DNA from: Melanocharis versteri
Lineage: Eukaryota > Chordata > Aves > Passeriformes > Melanocharitidae
Direction of reading: 5' to 3'
DNA length: 64,000 nucleotides
Assembly: GCA_013397845.1 (NCBI GenBank)
Contig: VZTG01004476.1
Coordinates: forward strand, 266,858-330,857
A program made the translations under genes and the position numbers. The notes beneath the pieces were generated by a model. The model ran no database searches. It worked only from the letters and a program-made list of their open reading frames with translations, and was not told the DNA's origin. Positions 38,875-52,122 of the stretch are shown one piece after another (position 1 is the stretch's first letter; each line of letters begins with the position of its first letter).

Positions 38875-41800
38875 ATGGGTACCATCAGCACGCTATATGC
38901 AGAAACCAACTAAGAGCTGGAAAACATCTGATCTATGTGTACAGAATTATTGACTAACGCTTAAACACAATTTGATCTCAGCAGTTACGCTTGCCTGAGG
39001 AACACCAAGGCAGCATTCACACACTACCTCAAACTAACACACTCTGTTATCTGGTCCAATCTTTCAATTGGTCCTCGTGTTATGCAATTTTTACAGAAAA
39101 CTTGTCTTGCTGCTTCTTTTTTCCTACACTCATGTTTCCCTCTCTCTATCTATATATATCTATACATGTAGGCACCAAGATCTTAATATGTGAAGTACAG
39201 GCAGGCATAAAGGCACCTTTTTTATAAAAACAAAAACAGAAACCTGAAGCTCTGACCCTTTTCATTAGAAATCGAAGTTATCGTGATGATTTTTTATTTG
39301 TTACCATTACAATGCTTCCTTACTTTCACATTCCGGCTAAAATCAGCTGTGGAAATGACAGAAGAAAGGGTGTTTTTTTAACACCATACATTTTTAAGCC
39401 AGAACAGAAGCAGGAAGTTCTGGAAGTTTCACAGGAAAGCTGGTCAGTTTAGTTTTATTGCTGGAAGCTGCCTCAACATTTCTTTTAACATTTGAATAGA
39501 GAACAGATATGAATCTCTGAAAATTAACGTTCATGTGCAGCAAAATCAAAGCAACACATGAATGGGTGCTGTTATCAAACTGAACTCTAACCACCATCAA
39601 GCTCACCACATACATCGACTCTGGGGTGATGTTTTATTTGATAAAGTGACACAGCCTTAGTTCCTCAGGATAGGGACTATGCATTTTGAGTTAAAATAAG
39701 ACATTGTGGGCCATTAAAAATTAATACTGAACTTCAATGGTCCTGAAAAGTTTTGACTACTACACAGAAATACTTGGAAAGCTGTATTTCAAATCTTACA
39801 CTTTTCCAGTCATGTACTTAGAGACAGTAAAGTCATAACAATCAATTTGGGGTGGGAGGTAGTGGAAGTCAGCTAGAAACCTGGGCTGAGCCACCTCCTC
39901 AAACAGTTCAGAGCAACCAAGCGCATCTGCTGGCTGCCCATCCATCTCACTGCATGTGGGATCCCCCTCCACAAATTTGAACTACTGTAAGTTTTCACAC
40001 CATGGAATCAAGCACAGAATTTCATCATTATTACTTTGCATTAATTCCAAACAGTTGCTATTTAAAAGATAACAGGATATACATGTGTATATAAAATGTG
40101 GACTAAAAAAGTAAAAGAAAATAGAGTTCTCATGCTTCAGTCATTAGAGATGATCTATTTCTTGGCATAACGCTAAATAAGGAGGAGGAAAAGAACAAGA
40201 ACAGCTGGACGATATCCAAGTTTTTAATGCCTCTAAAGCAACTGACATTTACTGGCCAAAGAAGAAAACACTTCAAATAATTTCAGCCAAAATAATTTTT
40301 TCTTCCTAATTCGTAAATAGCTGTAGTTACCAAGGCAAGACTACCTTATCCACCTGAACTGCCCTTCATTCTTTGAACTAGTGCACTATGCATAGTAGTA
40401 TCAGTGTAGAAGTGTTTTACAAAATTAATTCAATGCAAAAAGAACCCGTACTGGACTGCTCTGTGGATACCACTAGTAACTGCCACACAAACCTGAACTT
40501 CTTCAAAGCAACATGGCCAGCCACAACAGGCACGCTGGTGTCTGAGAGCAGGTTTGTCAGTCAGTAGCTCCTGACGCATTTTAAATGAAGTGCGCTTTGC
40601 ACTGCCCACCCAACCAAGGAGGAAGCAAGGACTGCCACATGCACCTCCCCAGGCAGCATGGGTTTGCCAAGACAACCCGATGATGGGCAGGTGGTGAGAT
40701 GCACACACATCAAACCCTGGTTGGGACTGCAAGGGTCAGTATAAGGGCTCAGTGTGCACAAGAGCAAAGACGAGTGGCATCCTATCTCCTACATCCTTGT
40801 CTTCTGAAGTATCTCACAATGCAATGAACTGAAAGGAAGGCTGCAGCAGGGAGAGATAAAAGGTAGGAACCTCAGAAGATGACAGTTTCTGATGTAAAGC
40901 AGTATCTGGCAGGAGCATGAGGAGTCTGCAGAGAGAAATACGTGACATGAATGGACAAGAAATAAAACACCAGCAGATTTGAGTATTAATGTGCACTAAA
41001 TGCAAGCTTTTAAGCTAGCTATGAAACCTTACAGGATTTTTAACTAAACCATTAATTATAACATTTAGAAAGGGGCTTGAAACAGCTCAGAAAAGGTTCA
41101 AGAAACAGCCATGGTTTAAAAAGCAGAACCTCAAATTTCATAGCTTTGCATAAACAGAACTGAGATGAAGAGTAATGTTAGCCTAATTAATGTCTTCTAG
41201 AGGACACGAATGCAGATTCCTTTATTATAACATGCTGTGCTAGTCACTCCAAAGGGTGCTGCTAAACCAGACAAGGTTACCTCTTTTATAAAGAGGTAAC
41301 AAGTCTGGCTCTGTGAATGGAAAAACCCTCAAAATACACTGTCTTCCTGAACAATCCAAATCTGTTGAAATACACCCAAGTATGATAAGACAGAAAACCA
41401 TTTGGAAAAGGAAGCCTGGCAGTTTCTGCCTGCATATACAAAAGAGTGTGTGAGTATATAAATACAAAAACTAATTCCGGCAGGAAGTCATGGAAGTCAA
41501 GTATGGAACATTTTATGTGAGTATCAGGATCAGGAGAATTGTTCCATCTACGCCAGGTTTATTACTAAGATTCATTTATCAACAACCTTAAAGGCACAGG
41601 TCTACCTCTAACCATTACAGACCATGATAAAACAACAGATACCCATAAAACCCAGAGATGCTTCCACTTTTTCCTCTAGAAATGTACAGCAGTGACACCT
41701 CATAGACAAGGTATTGAAAAGAGAGGGACACAGGGTCTGACCCACCCTGACAATCTCTCCCAGTCTCAAACAGCACCACTCTGTCTGGCACAGAAAGAGC

Positions 41801-41887
41801 TCGTTCCACAGTGGGTCTGGCTCTGGGACCAGACAAAAGTAGCCCTACACAGGAGCAGTAGTACCTGCTGAAACTGGAACAGATTTT
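38875..41887. other. Non-coding stretch, nothing recognised
   Basis: AT-rich, with a short (TATC)/(TA) stretch at about 39,140-39,165. No gene or element seen. Confidence 0.45.
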
Positions 41888-42160
41888 GAAGTGAGAAAGG
41901 GTAGATTTAGACTGGACATAAGCAAAATATTCTTATGATGAGGGTGGTGAGGCACTGGAACAGATTGCCAAGAGAAGTTGTGGATACCCCATCCCTGTAA
42001 ATAAATGTTCAAGGTCTGGTTGGATGGGGCTTTGAGCAACCTGGTCTAGCAAAAAATAGGATGTCCCTGCACACAGCAGTGGGGTTCTTGGACCACATGA
42101 TGACCACTTGAAAGATCCCTTCCAATCCAATCCAATACATCCAATGACTCCATGATTCTA
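41888..42160 (+). mobile_element. CR1 LINE, 3'-end fragment
   Basis: Plus-strand CR1 3' end: a GTAGATTTAGACTGGACAT-like opening, the GGTGGTGAGGCACTGGAACAG and ATTGCCAAGAGAAGTTGTGG motifs, GGTTGGATGGGGCTTTGAGC, the TCCCTTCCAATCC motif and an imperfect octamer tail (CTCCATGATTCTA) near 42,160. It is clearly more diverged than the 52 kb copy. Minus-strand ORFs over it are shadows. Confidence 0.88.
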
Positions 42161-45100
42161 CCTGCCTTATAATCTCCTCTCTGCCTTTCCTGCCTACCAC
42201 CCACACAAAGCCAACCTGTTTGGGAAAACAAGGGCACACCAACCAAACAGTGCCAAGAGAAAAAGATACAAGGCACACAAAGACAACTATACAGAAAACC
42301 ATATGGCCCTGCACACTGACCCCCACGCAAGCGGGAAGGACACCTCCACATGAACAGTAAGTACACAAGGGCCACTCAGAGAAGTGCTTAACTTCCGCAG
42401 AGCTGGCTACCTCTCAAGAAGGAAAAATAGCTCTCCTTTGAATGCTTTCTGATCTTAGAGCTACCTCTTCCATAGTTCTAGAATATTGACTAAAATGACA
42501 CTTTGGTGCATTCTAGCCACAGAGCTCCCCTCCTCTTCTTGTCACTCCACACATAATACACACAACAGAACCCCCTCCATAAATTGTGCAGAGTTTAAAT
42601 TCTTTCACAAATTGCATGCTCAGCATCTGGGAACATACACATTTCTTAATGATTTTCTCAGTACTGCCTGTGCTGCTAAAGACTTTTCAACCCATTCACC
42701 TCAGGAAGCATATATTTAGCATGAGCAAAGACCTATTTTCTCCGAGAAAAAATGTCCTAGCTTGAAGCTTAGATAAATCAATGTCCCTAAGATTAAATTA
42801 TCCTGCTGCCCTCAAAACAAGCCCAGATGATTTTCTTTCCATCTGAAAAAAAAAGTTTTATGCCTTTTTCTGCCACTCTGTAAGCCAAAAAACTGTGATT
42901 ACAATTTTTGGTGTTCAGAGTTAATTAAGTGGTCCTTGGAGACCATCAAGATTTGTTACATCATCTTCCTTTCTATTTTAGGAAAGCAAGCTGTAGTGTT
43001 GTCCAAGTCATTGCTTTTCCAGGATGTGAGCTCCTCCAGTGGGTAACCTCTTCTACCTCATCCAAATCCTATCTTCTCCTCAGGGTTTCCTTTTAAAACT
43101 CCCTTTGTCCCAAGGCATGATCCCAGGAAAAGTAACCCATTCTAGTCTGCGCAAGACCATTCACTTTCTCTCCCTGCTGAAGGCCCAGACATCACCTCTA
43201 CTCAAACAGAAGATGAGGGCCAGATTCTCTCACTCTCCTGATACCAATATCATGAGATTAAGTCCTCATACATGAGGAAAGCCTCTCCATACTTGGGCAA
43301 AAGCTCAACAGTTACCACCCAACTATCTACCAAACTGTGTTTTAATAAATCCCAGTGAGGGATGGAATATTCAGTAACAGAGCTACAGGAGTGACACGCC
43401 AATGATGGAGCTGCAAACACACATAATCACTGTAAAATAATAACACACATGTAGCTTTTAATTTCCTTCCTTTTTTCCTACCTGTTCCCCCAGATGAGTG
43501 AAATACCAACACTTAACAAGTCTGCCTGGTTGGAACATATGACTGCATCACCAAAGGAGATGCAACTGAAAATCCTCCACTGTTCCCCTTCAAACTCATC
43601 AATTCCAGTCATAAAAAGCACATTTCACCGCTTGCTGCTCTGCTCTACATTCACCTTTGGGCTCTGGTAGATTTTACTCTCTGGGAGACCAATCACTTCA
43701 CTTCAGGCAACAGCTTGTAGAAGAAGATGGCTTGTCCAGATCTATGAGCTTCACCTTCATATTGAAGGTGACCACTTAAGATCAAAGCAAAATAAAGACT
43801 TGAAGGGAGCGGTGCATGTATCGAGAGACCAGTTCCCAACAGCTATCTGTACTCACACATACAATGGAGTTGCTCATCACATAAGCCTATGATTAGTGGT
43901 GTCCTGATGAAAATAGGAATTCTATTTCAATTCTTCCAGAATAGCCAGAGGCCTTTTGGTATTTTCAGGATGTCATTTTGGTGTCTGGACTTTTACACAG
44001 TCTGGAACAAAGAACAAGCACTTGCAGAAGAAAGATAAGGAAGTGTCATGTACAGTCTAAGCACAAAATCTATGCTTCAGCTATAATGAAAGGGTGTTTC
44101 TGCAAAAAGCAAAGTGATGCAAATACAAGCAGGACACCGATGGGAAAATATAGGTGACTTTTGTGGCAGATTGCACATCACTGCATACAGCATTTCACTG
44201 TGGGCAGCACACCAGAAGGAGGGAAGGCAAAAGAAAAGGTGGGGGAAAATGGGGGAAAAAAGCACTTAAAATGAGAACATTTTGACTTTCCTGAAATCCC
44301 ACCCACTGCAAGGACTCAAGGTGCTCATGGACCCCAGGCCAAACATACTCCATTGAGGATCCTTGTTAGTCCTTTCGAGAAACAGTGCGGAAGTTTGCTC
44401 GTCTCCATTACACTGGAGTGAAAGTCCCCTTTACACTGCAATTCCGCAGGTAAAATGGAAGGAACTGGAAACACTAACACCCTTGCATGAAGATGTCAGA
44501 GCCTTGCATGAAGATGTCAGAGCCCAAGCTCTCAGAGGAAAGCCTCAGCCATGAGGCAGCTGTCTTCTGCAGATGCTAGGAGCCAATGCTTCTGTTCAGA
44601 CACAAGCCATATGCTAACCCAGCAAGTTAAAACCAGATTATTTTTCTCAACTGTTCCTTCCAGCACACTTTGTTCAATGGAAAGAAAACTAAAAACCTAG
44701 AGAAGTTGTTGTATTCATTAATCTCTGCAGACTCACTGCAATCATAATTGGGCAGCCTAACTGCTCAGAAGATTATGCCAGTGATTCAATTGCACTGCAA
44801 TACAAATAAAGATATCTGCATAAAGTGGGCTGCAAAGTACTAAATATAAAGACCTAATGAAGTTGTACATTTGTGCATCATTGCCCTTTCTAATAGAGTT
44901 TGGAAAATTGAAGGCAACATACTATTATATATCATGTGCTATTGTTCACATGAGTGCCTAAATTACAGAGTTTTGGGAGATACTAGTTATATGCTTATTA
45001 AAAAGTAATTTATTTCATCATATAATACACAGACGTCTTTCAAGATTGAAATAGGAAACATGAAAGCAACATCTGAATAGCAAGTCCCAATTAAAAATTA

Positions 45101-46380
45101 TTTCTGCTGCCATAACAACAGCTTTTCCCTCCAGATTTTGGGTTCCCCTCTCACACTGAGCACAGCAGGAGGAGAATTTCTGAACTCTAATTCATGCTCT
45201 TCACATTTATCTTCTTCCAAAGAAAAAGTGTGCTGAGTACAAACTGTGACAGAAGTTCACAACTTCTCAGAACACTGTATAAAATTGTTCATACCACCTA
45301 AGTACAAAGCTAAAGGACCTGAATAAATCAAGTTTAGACTAAATGTTCAGACCAGAGGCTCTTGGGGGCAAGGGGGTGGTAAACATCTGCACCAGATAGA
45401 GCAGAGATACAGAAACCATTATTTTAGAAGCAGAGGACACCCTCAAATGTGCAAAGGACGCTTAGATGTAGGGATACAACCCAGTTAGCTTCTGCAGCAC
45501 TTGTGATGGAAGCCTTGGCCCACCTTGCACACAGGGATGAAGATGCTGAGTAGCTATCAACCATATGTCCCTTAATGAAGCCCTGACGATATTTCACATC
45601 CAGTTACTGCTTTTTGGTTTTCTTCCTTGCTCTTTTCACCTTGTGCCTAATTGATTACAAGCTTGGCTACCACTGGGATTTGTTCAGCTTCACAGTACAC
45701 CGGCCAGAGAACTCCACAGAGGGGCTGCAGCAGTGCCAGTGGCTGTAGGAGCAGTCAGCCCCCAGCTGGGGAGGCAGCATCCCACCAGCTCCTCCTTCAG
45801 CAGGGGAATGGGGACAAGGAGTGAGCTCGGGCACAAAGCGTGCTCCAGGTCCGCTGACCTCTGGCATGCTGGAATCAGCTGCTCCTCAATAGAGTTTTTC
45901 CCACCCTGTGAACACTAACTCTCAAACCCCAAATTCAGGGTTTGATGAGCCTAACTTTTCAGAAGCCATTTAGTATCAGAAATGGCTTTCTAAGCACTCC
46001 CTCCCTTCTCCCTCAAAGGATTTCACAGAGCTTAAGGGAGACAGAAGAAAACTTCCTCTCAGAATTTAAATACAAATTTATATTCAAAACAGGCTTAATT
46101 CCTAAACTGCAGTTTGTTTTATGTGAAGGGATTTGTCTTTATTAAAGAAACCACAGCTGTTAAAATAGTGTCTGATAGTACTTTTTTCCTATCATCACTA
46201 TTCCTTCATTAACCACAGTGTATATCTTTTATCTTAACTGTCAGAAAAAAGCTCTGAAGTACTAAGTTATACAACTCGTACTTGAGTTAAGAAGGCTATT
46301 ACCATCCTCGCATCAGAGACACATCAACCACAACTACCCCAACACTGAAGTCACATAAGCAACATCTTTCCCAAATTGTT
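42161..46380. other. Non-coding stretch with a perfect 21-base tandem duplication
   Basis: AT-rich sequence. At 44,481-44,522 the 21-base unit CCTTGCATGAAGATGTCAGAG occurs twice in perfect tandem. A minus-strand exon-like interval near 43.48-43.54 kb (AACAG|GTAGGA donor; reads MFQPGRLVKCWYFTHLGEQ) is open in one frame but too weak to list separately. Confidence 0.45.
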
Positions 46381-46383
46381 CTT

Positions 46384-46389
46384 TTAATC
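46384..46389 (-). terminator. Candidate polyadenylation signal (ATTAAA)
   Basis: ATTAAA on the minus strand about 155 bases after the TAA of the candidate terminal exon. The hexamer is common by chance in AT-rich DNA, so its value depends on that exon being real. Confidence 0.2.
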
Positions 46390-46540
46390 ATTCAACATGC
46401 ATGTCCTCAGCTAGAAACACCAAGCGGGATGCAATCCTCCTCCACAACCAGCTTTTACAACCAAGGATGCCACACACTGTTTTTGTCACAGTGAGAGATA
46501 GCACCAAGTTAGAGTGCAGCTGGCTGCAGTGAGATTCCTG

Positions 46541-46624
46541 TTATTCTTCCTTTGACTTATCCACATATTCTTTTTGTCTGTGCTCAGTGATGTGGGCTTG
46601 AAGCTCTTGAAAAAGAGCATGAAT
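46541..46624 (-). CDS. Candidate terminal exon, unidentified gene
   Basis: Minus strand: acceptor GTGTGTGTTTTTAG immediately before base 46,624, then 27 codons and a TAA at 46,541-46,543. The frame is closed by the TAG of the acceptor itself, so the open stretch begins exactly at the splice site. The peptide includes HALFQELQAHITEHRQKEYV, a highly charged coiled-coil-like composition. An ATTAAA polyadenylation signal lies about 155 bases downstream (46,384-46,389). A second acceptor with a long pyrimidine tract (TTCTATTCCATTTCTTTCCAG) precedes base 46,845 and opens a further 22 in-frame codons ending at a weak GTTTGG donor. This could be an alternative last exon of the gene starting in the CpG island. 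Confidence 0.25.
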   Translation of the reverse strand: MHALFQELQAHITEHRQKEYVDKSKEE

Positions 46625-46849
46625 CTAAAAACACACACGACATTTAGTCTGAATGGTTCTTTGAAGGTTTTCAAGAGATTTCTTTTGGATTCAACAACAA
46701 GCTTTTGGAAGAGCTAACAGCAGCACCTTTCTTGTATCCCTGCAGATGGGTTGGCTGTAGTTACATCTAATCCCCAAACCTTCACTGTATAAACTCCCCC
46801 AGCTTCTCCGCCTCTCTGCCTTAAATCTTCAGAAGTGCAGGGGGTCTGG

Positions 46850-49800
46850 AAAGAAATGGAATAGAAAAAAATAAAATGGAAATTTTTAGCCTTTTGTTTC
46901 AAGCTTTCTTAAATGAATTCTTAAGTTCATTTTAAATGAAGAGTGCAGTTTTCAAGGCACAAAAAAACCCCAAAAAACTTTTACAATGAGAAAGGAGTTG
47001 GAACAGAATACCTCAATATTAATGGCTTTAAAGAGCTTAACAGGAAGTTCATTAAAAGGTATCCTTAGCCATGAACACTTTGTGGTTTTCATTGAAATGT
47101 ACTGATGTATCACAACTTTGGCCACACTTCTAACTGCACATATTTCAGGGCATTAGGTAACTTCAGAAAAGAAGTCCTCTTTTTACTCAAGAACACACAA
47201 AAACTTAAAATTTTAAGAAAGTCTCCCCATTCTAACTTAAAACTACCACTCAGCAACAGGGAAAACTTCTCCATTACAGTGCTGCCTCTCCTGTTGCCAT
47301 TGAGCTGATGGGCTTTCCCCACCTCTGTGGCCAAAAAGATGCACGCTGGGAGAAGAGGATGATGAAACACATAAGTAAGATCAGTCAGGGTCTAGACAGT
47401 GACTTTCTATGCAAGCCTTTCTTGTTTCCATGCTGTGATAAGGCCAGATTGATAAAAGGTGTTGAATTGCAGCTAAAGGCACTCTGGAAAAACAAAACAC
47501 CGAAGCAACAGGAGTCGAGCCAAACGCAACTGGATGTGTTTGCAAACCCTGCCAGGAGCATAATGACCGTTGTAAAATGTAGCTGTCCTGACAAGGCAAA
47601 GGAAAAACGCTCCCTAGCACATGCTATTCAAAGCCTGTAACAGCTTAGGCTGCCAGGCTGCTAATTCCTACTGTTTGTAAGTTCTTAAACAATCTGTTGA
47701 CTAGTCTTTCAAGGAGAAATAGCCTGGCACTCACTCAGAGTCTTTTCTTCACTTTACCATCCATAATAAAAGAAGAGTTGACCTTCGAGTAAACTAACAA
47801 CTAGCCAGAGGAATTTCCCTCCTGGCAATTCCTGGATGTCACACAATCCCTGTAGATCTATCTACCATGCTAGTCATCATATACATGACCAAACACTAGA
47901 TTGCAGCTGGCACTTCTAACACCAGTGCTAAGAATCCAGGTGGAGAAATTTCTCCAGGGACTATGGAAAGCAATTCCTTAAGGGCACCTATATCTGAAAT
48001 CTACGACTCAGTAAGAAAAGATAGACGTGTAACTATTTTACTACCAACTGAACAACATCACTCAAGCCACCTCCCTCCACCTTCCCCCCCAAAACACATA
48101 AGCACAGTTACCAAATATTTGAAATATGTAGGAATCCTTATATAAACTAGACAGTAGAGCATGTGTTAAATTCCCCAGCACTGCCAATGTAGACAGATCC
48201 TTTTGTGATTAAGCACAAAGTGGTTATGCAGGAACTGAAGGCAGGCACCTTTATGGCAGATACACAACGTTCATAACTCCTTTGTTCTGATGTCTTGCAA
48301 CACAAACCTTTTTATTGGTTGTCAAATACTATGTTTCCATATAATTTTAAAATTGTTCCACAATAAAGTGTGTTTCTAAATATAATGCTTTCCTCTAACA
48401 ACACTAAAAACACTAGTTGAGTTAGGCAGTTTAATATGACCAGGGAGGCTCAATAGAGAATGAGGTGAATTTAACAGCAACCTTTAATTATTTGCTTGGG
48501 GCAGGGGGGGGAAATTAGAACTAATCTTCCACACTGAACTTTCCTATCCATTTCAACCTGCGGGAAAGTTTTACAGCAGAATAGTGTTTGTTAATCTTTA
48601 TCTCTCTTTCTGGTCACACAGGGACATGAGCAATGCTACTACAGGCTACCCATCGGGGAGGGAGGTGGTCTGCCCTAATTGCAGTTAAAAGGTACGTCTG
48701 TACAGAGAAACCTTAAATAACACTGCAAGTTTACATCTGCCTTGGCAGGGAGCTAAACACAAAAAGGGAAACAGGGAGAGATGTTTATGGTCCAACCCAC
48801 CACAGCAGACTGAAATATCAAACAGCATACATGCTTACAGCTCTTCTGCTCTGTGCCACAGCTTCCCTGACCCTACTCCCGTTGCATCATGTACAAAACC
48901 CATCAGGAATTGTCTGTTGCTGTGCTCCTGCCTTCCACACAAAGCCATGCATTTTTTGAATGCTGCTCTGTATCAAATCCACTGGAGTCAACTTAGCATT
49001 GCTAAACACTTTTGAGTCCAAACACAGCTACCCTACTTCACAATATACTACAAATTGTTTAAGAAGGGCAAGAAAAAAAAAGCAAAGTGAATAAATCTTT
49101 AGCTTAGAACAATTTTACCTTGTTTTGCAGCTGCTGTATAGCAAAAATTATGCTTAATAGCAAGAATGAAGAGAATATTTTCAATTAAAGCATATCTTGA
49201 TCTCAAAATTTCACCAATCTGATTCAAACTCCCGTCCCCCCTCAACAGATAAGTAGTTTCTCATGGGTTTTGGCTATATATCAATTTTTTAAAAGTACCA
49301 GCTGAACCACTAGGACTAAAAGCATATCTGTGAAAAACAATCCTGAAACTACAAAGGTCTCACTGTCTGCCAGGAAAGAACATCAAAAACAAGTTCCAAC
49401 TTGGCTGGTGCTTGGACACGGTCAGCCTAAAGCCAAAGCGTTCAGAGCCAGGTACTTCAAGTAAGAGTGAACCTGTCTCTGCGCTCTTCAGTGAGCAAAT
49501 GGCCCAATGTCAAGACCCAACGTCCAGCTTGGGGAGGGAGAAGGCATAATTTTGTATTAACAAAGTGACATGGCTTTCAAATGTGATTCAGGCCCCACTT
49601 ATATCAGAGGGAAGTACTTCAGCACATCTATTCTACTAGCACCAGTTGGCCAAAATCAAAGTTCTGCCTAAAATGCAAAAGCAAAGCCAAAGGAACCACA
49701 CATTGCTAAGTGAAATGAACAAATATTTTCCTGGCAGGTAAAAATGTTTTCCCAGAACATCAAGATCTCTGTCATAACTTAATAGCAGTATCCCAAGCTA

Positions 49801-51811
49801 TTCAGATCCCAAGGATTTTTAGGAATTTTGGAAACAACATCTTTTACAGAATTAAGAATGCACAATGCCATATTTAACGCCTGACCATGAGTGGCTTGAA
49901 GTTAACACTTCTCCTCACAGTCCATCTTATCTTACTTGTGCTAATTCCAGTGGGTTATTTAGAATTAACATACCACCCCAATCAATAACAAGGGTGGCAA
50001 ATGCTTTCCTTTAGAGAAAAAAACCTTATTTTTTACACTGTTCTTTGAGTCTAACACACAATAGATCTTACCACCTGTATAAAAGGTTCACCATTGACTG
50101 TCTACATAAAATCTTGAATTGCTGCCATAAAGATTTTAAATACAGTAGAGTATTCAGAGAGGCCAAGCCTCATTCTTGCTCTAGCATCACCTCTGTCGAC
50201 CTTACAGAGCCACCTTGATTTGCTGTGCAGGTCTGCAAGGAACAAGAAGACACACTACCAGGATCATCGCTCCCTGACTTCATGGGTTGGAGATGGCAGC
50301 CCCTAACTTACATACCATGAACTGGGAAAAGCTGATAGGAGGGAACCCTTAGCACTGCTCCTAGGACTGCCCATCCTTCTCCAGCACTATGTTCAAAGAC
50401 ACAAATCACTTACACACCGTAATGCTACACTGACATTTAAAAACATCAGGGAGAGGAGATGTCCTCTGGTATTTTTAAGACAGGCAACTCTAATATACAA
50501 ACTAAGCCCCAAACCTGGGGGCTTTCAGGTCACACACAACACAACTATGAACTTTATAAACTTAGATAATGATAGTATTTCATAAATAGAAACATATTAT
50601 GCAACCTTCTATATATAACACACTGTTACTATAATTATGTATGCAGTGAAGTCCTTGCCAAAGTTTTTGCAGCAAGAAAAACCAAAACTCTGCCGAAGCT
50701 TTTGGAATTCACTGCCAAGCAGCCAAATAGGAAGCTGCAACCACAAGTTGGGAAACCATACAGCCACAGGCAGTTCAAAGCCCAGGAACTATAGTGCACT
50801 TTTCCCTTTTCCCAGGCTGAGTAAGCCAGTCCAGTCATCCTTTGTGCCGCTTCAAAAGACAATCAGCAAAATCTTGTTTCAATTAGCTTTTCCAGAGCTA
50901 TGAGCACTGAGTACAAGAGTACTGTACAACTTCAGAAAGAAAAGGTGAGATCACAAACAGGCAAACTGAGGCAGAGCTGGAAAGGAGGCAGGGAAAGACC
51001 AGACAAAGCAAGGGACAAGAAATCCCAAAGTGTGTCCCCCCAAAATGCTGGGTACTATGTGGGTAAAGCCAATGCTTGTGTTCAAAACAAGGAGCCTTAT
51101 TAAACCAGGTTGGATTTCAAATTATCTTTCTCACTTCTCATTATCAAAATGATTCATTTCTTCTTAGACAAGTCCTCTACAGTATACTGTATAATGGCTC
51201 TACTTCTTCGGTATAATGGTTACATACATCTACACGTCTGCAACATCTCATTTAATACCAGCAAGAATTATGCACGTTTTGAGCATTCCTAAATTCTGGT
51301 TGACAAATTTTTCATGGAAATATCCCACCCCTAGTCTACCCCAGCCTAGGCATCTCCTTTGCTCTTCTATTGCCCTTTAGTACAACTGCTTAGTAACTCT
51401 AACGACTGCTATAACAAATGTTTTGTTAAAGACCAGATGAAATAAAAATGTTTATCCTAACTCACATTTTAAGGTAGGAAAAAGAAAATAAAGGGTCATT
51501 TACCCTGACATAGTCTACCAACAGATTAACTTATGCTGCATTTGGTCCCAATTCCCATCTATGGCTTTAACTATTCCTTCTTTTAATATCTGTTTTAAAA
51601 CTTAATAGACTGACTGTTTCTTCTGTAAACACACACTGTGCTTCAAACACACCAGGGCTGTTACCATTTCAGAAAATAAATAACTTTTACATACGTTTAT
51701 ATTCTATTAGAACCAAATCACGAAATATGCAAAGAATGAAAACACAATACTTCATTGCTCAGAGTAGAGGTTTAAAATAAAAACCCACTCAAAAAACCAT
51801 GAAATTTCCTT
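46850..51811. other. Non-coding stretch, nothing firm
   Basis: AT-rich sequence. A minus-strand acceptor-donor pair near 49.12-49.15 kb encloses only about 11 codons (IIFAIQQLQNK). No repeat family recognised. Confidence 0.45.
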
Positions 51812-52122
51812 TCAGAGAGCCTACAAGAAAGATGGAGAAAGAGGATACAGTAACATGAAAAGGGGAAATGGGTTCAAACCAAAAGAGAGTGGGTTTAGAG
51901 TAGATATTCAGAAGAAATTCTCTACTGTGAGGATGGTGAGGAACTGGAACAGGTTGCCCAGAGAAGCTGTGAATGCCCCATCCCTGGAGAGGTGTTCAAG
52001 GCCAGGTTGGATGGGGCTTTGAGCAATCTGCTCTAATGAAAGGTGTCCCTGCCCATGGCAGCGGGGTTGGAACAAGATGAGCTTTAAGGTCCCTTCCAAC
52101 CCAAGCCATTCTATGATTCTAT
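51812..52122 (+). mobile_element. CR1 LINE, 3'-end fragment (least diverged)
   Basis: Plus-strand CR1 3' end from the AGAGAGCCTACAAGAAAGATGG region through AAAAGGGGAAATGGGTTC, ACTGGAACAGGTTGCCCAGAG, GCCAGGTTGGATGGGGCTTTG and CCCTTCCAACCC, ending with two octamer units (ATTCTATG, ATTCTATA) at about 52,107-52,122. This is the textbook avian CR1 3' end and the best preserved copy in the window. 5'-truncated, no intact ORF. Confidence 0.93.
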
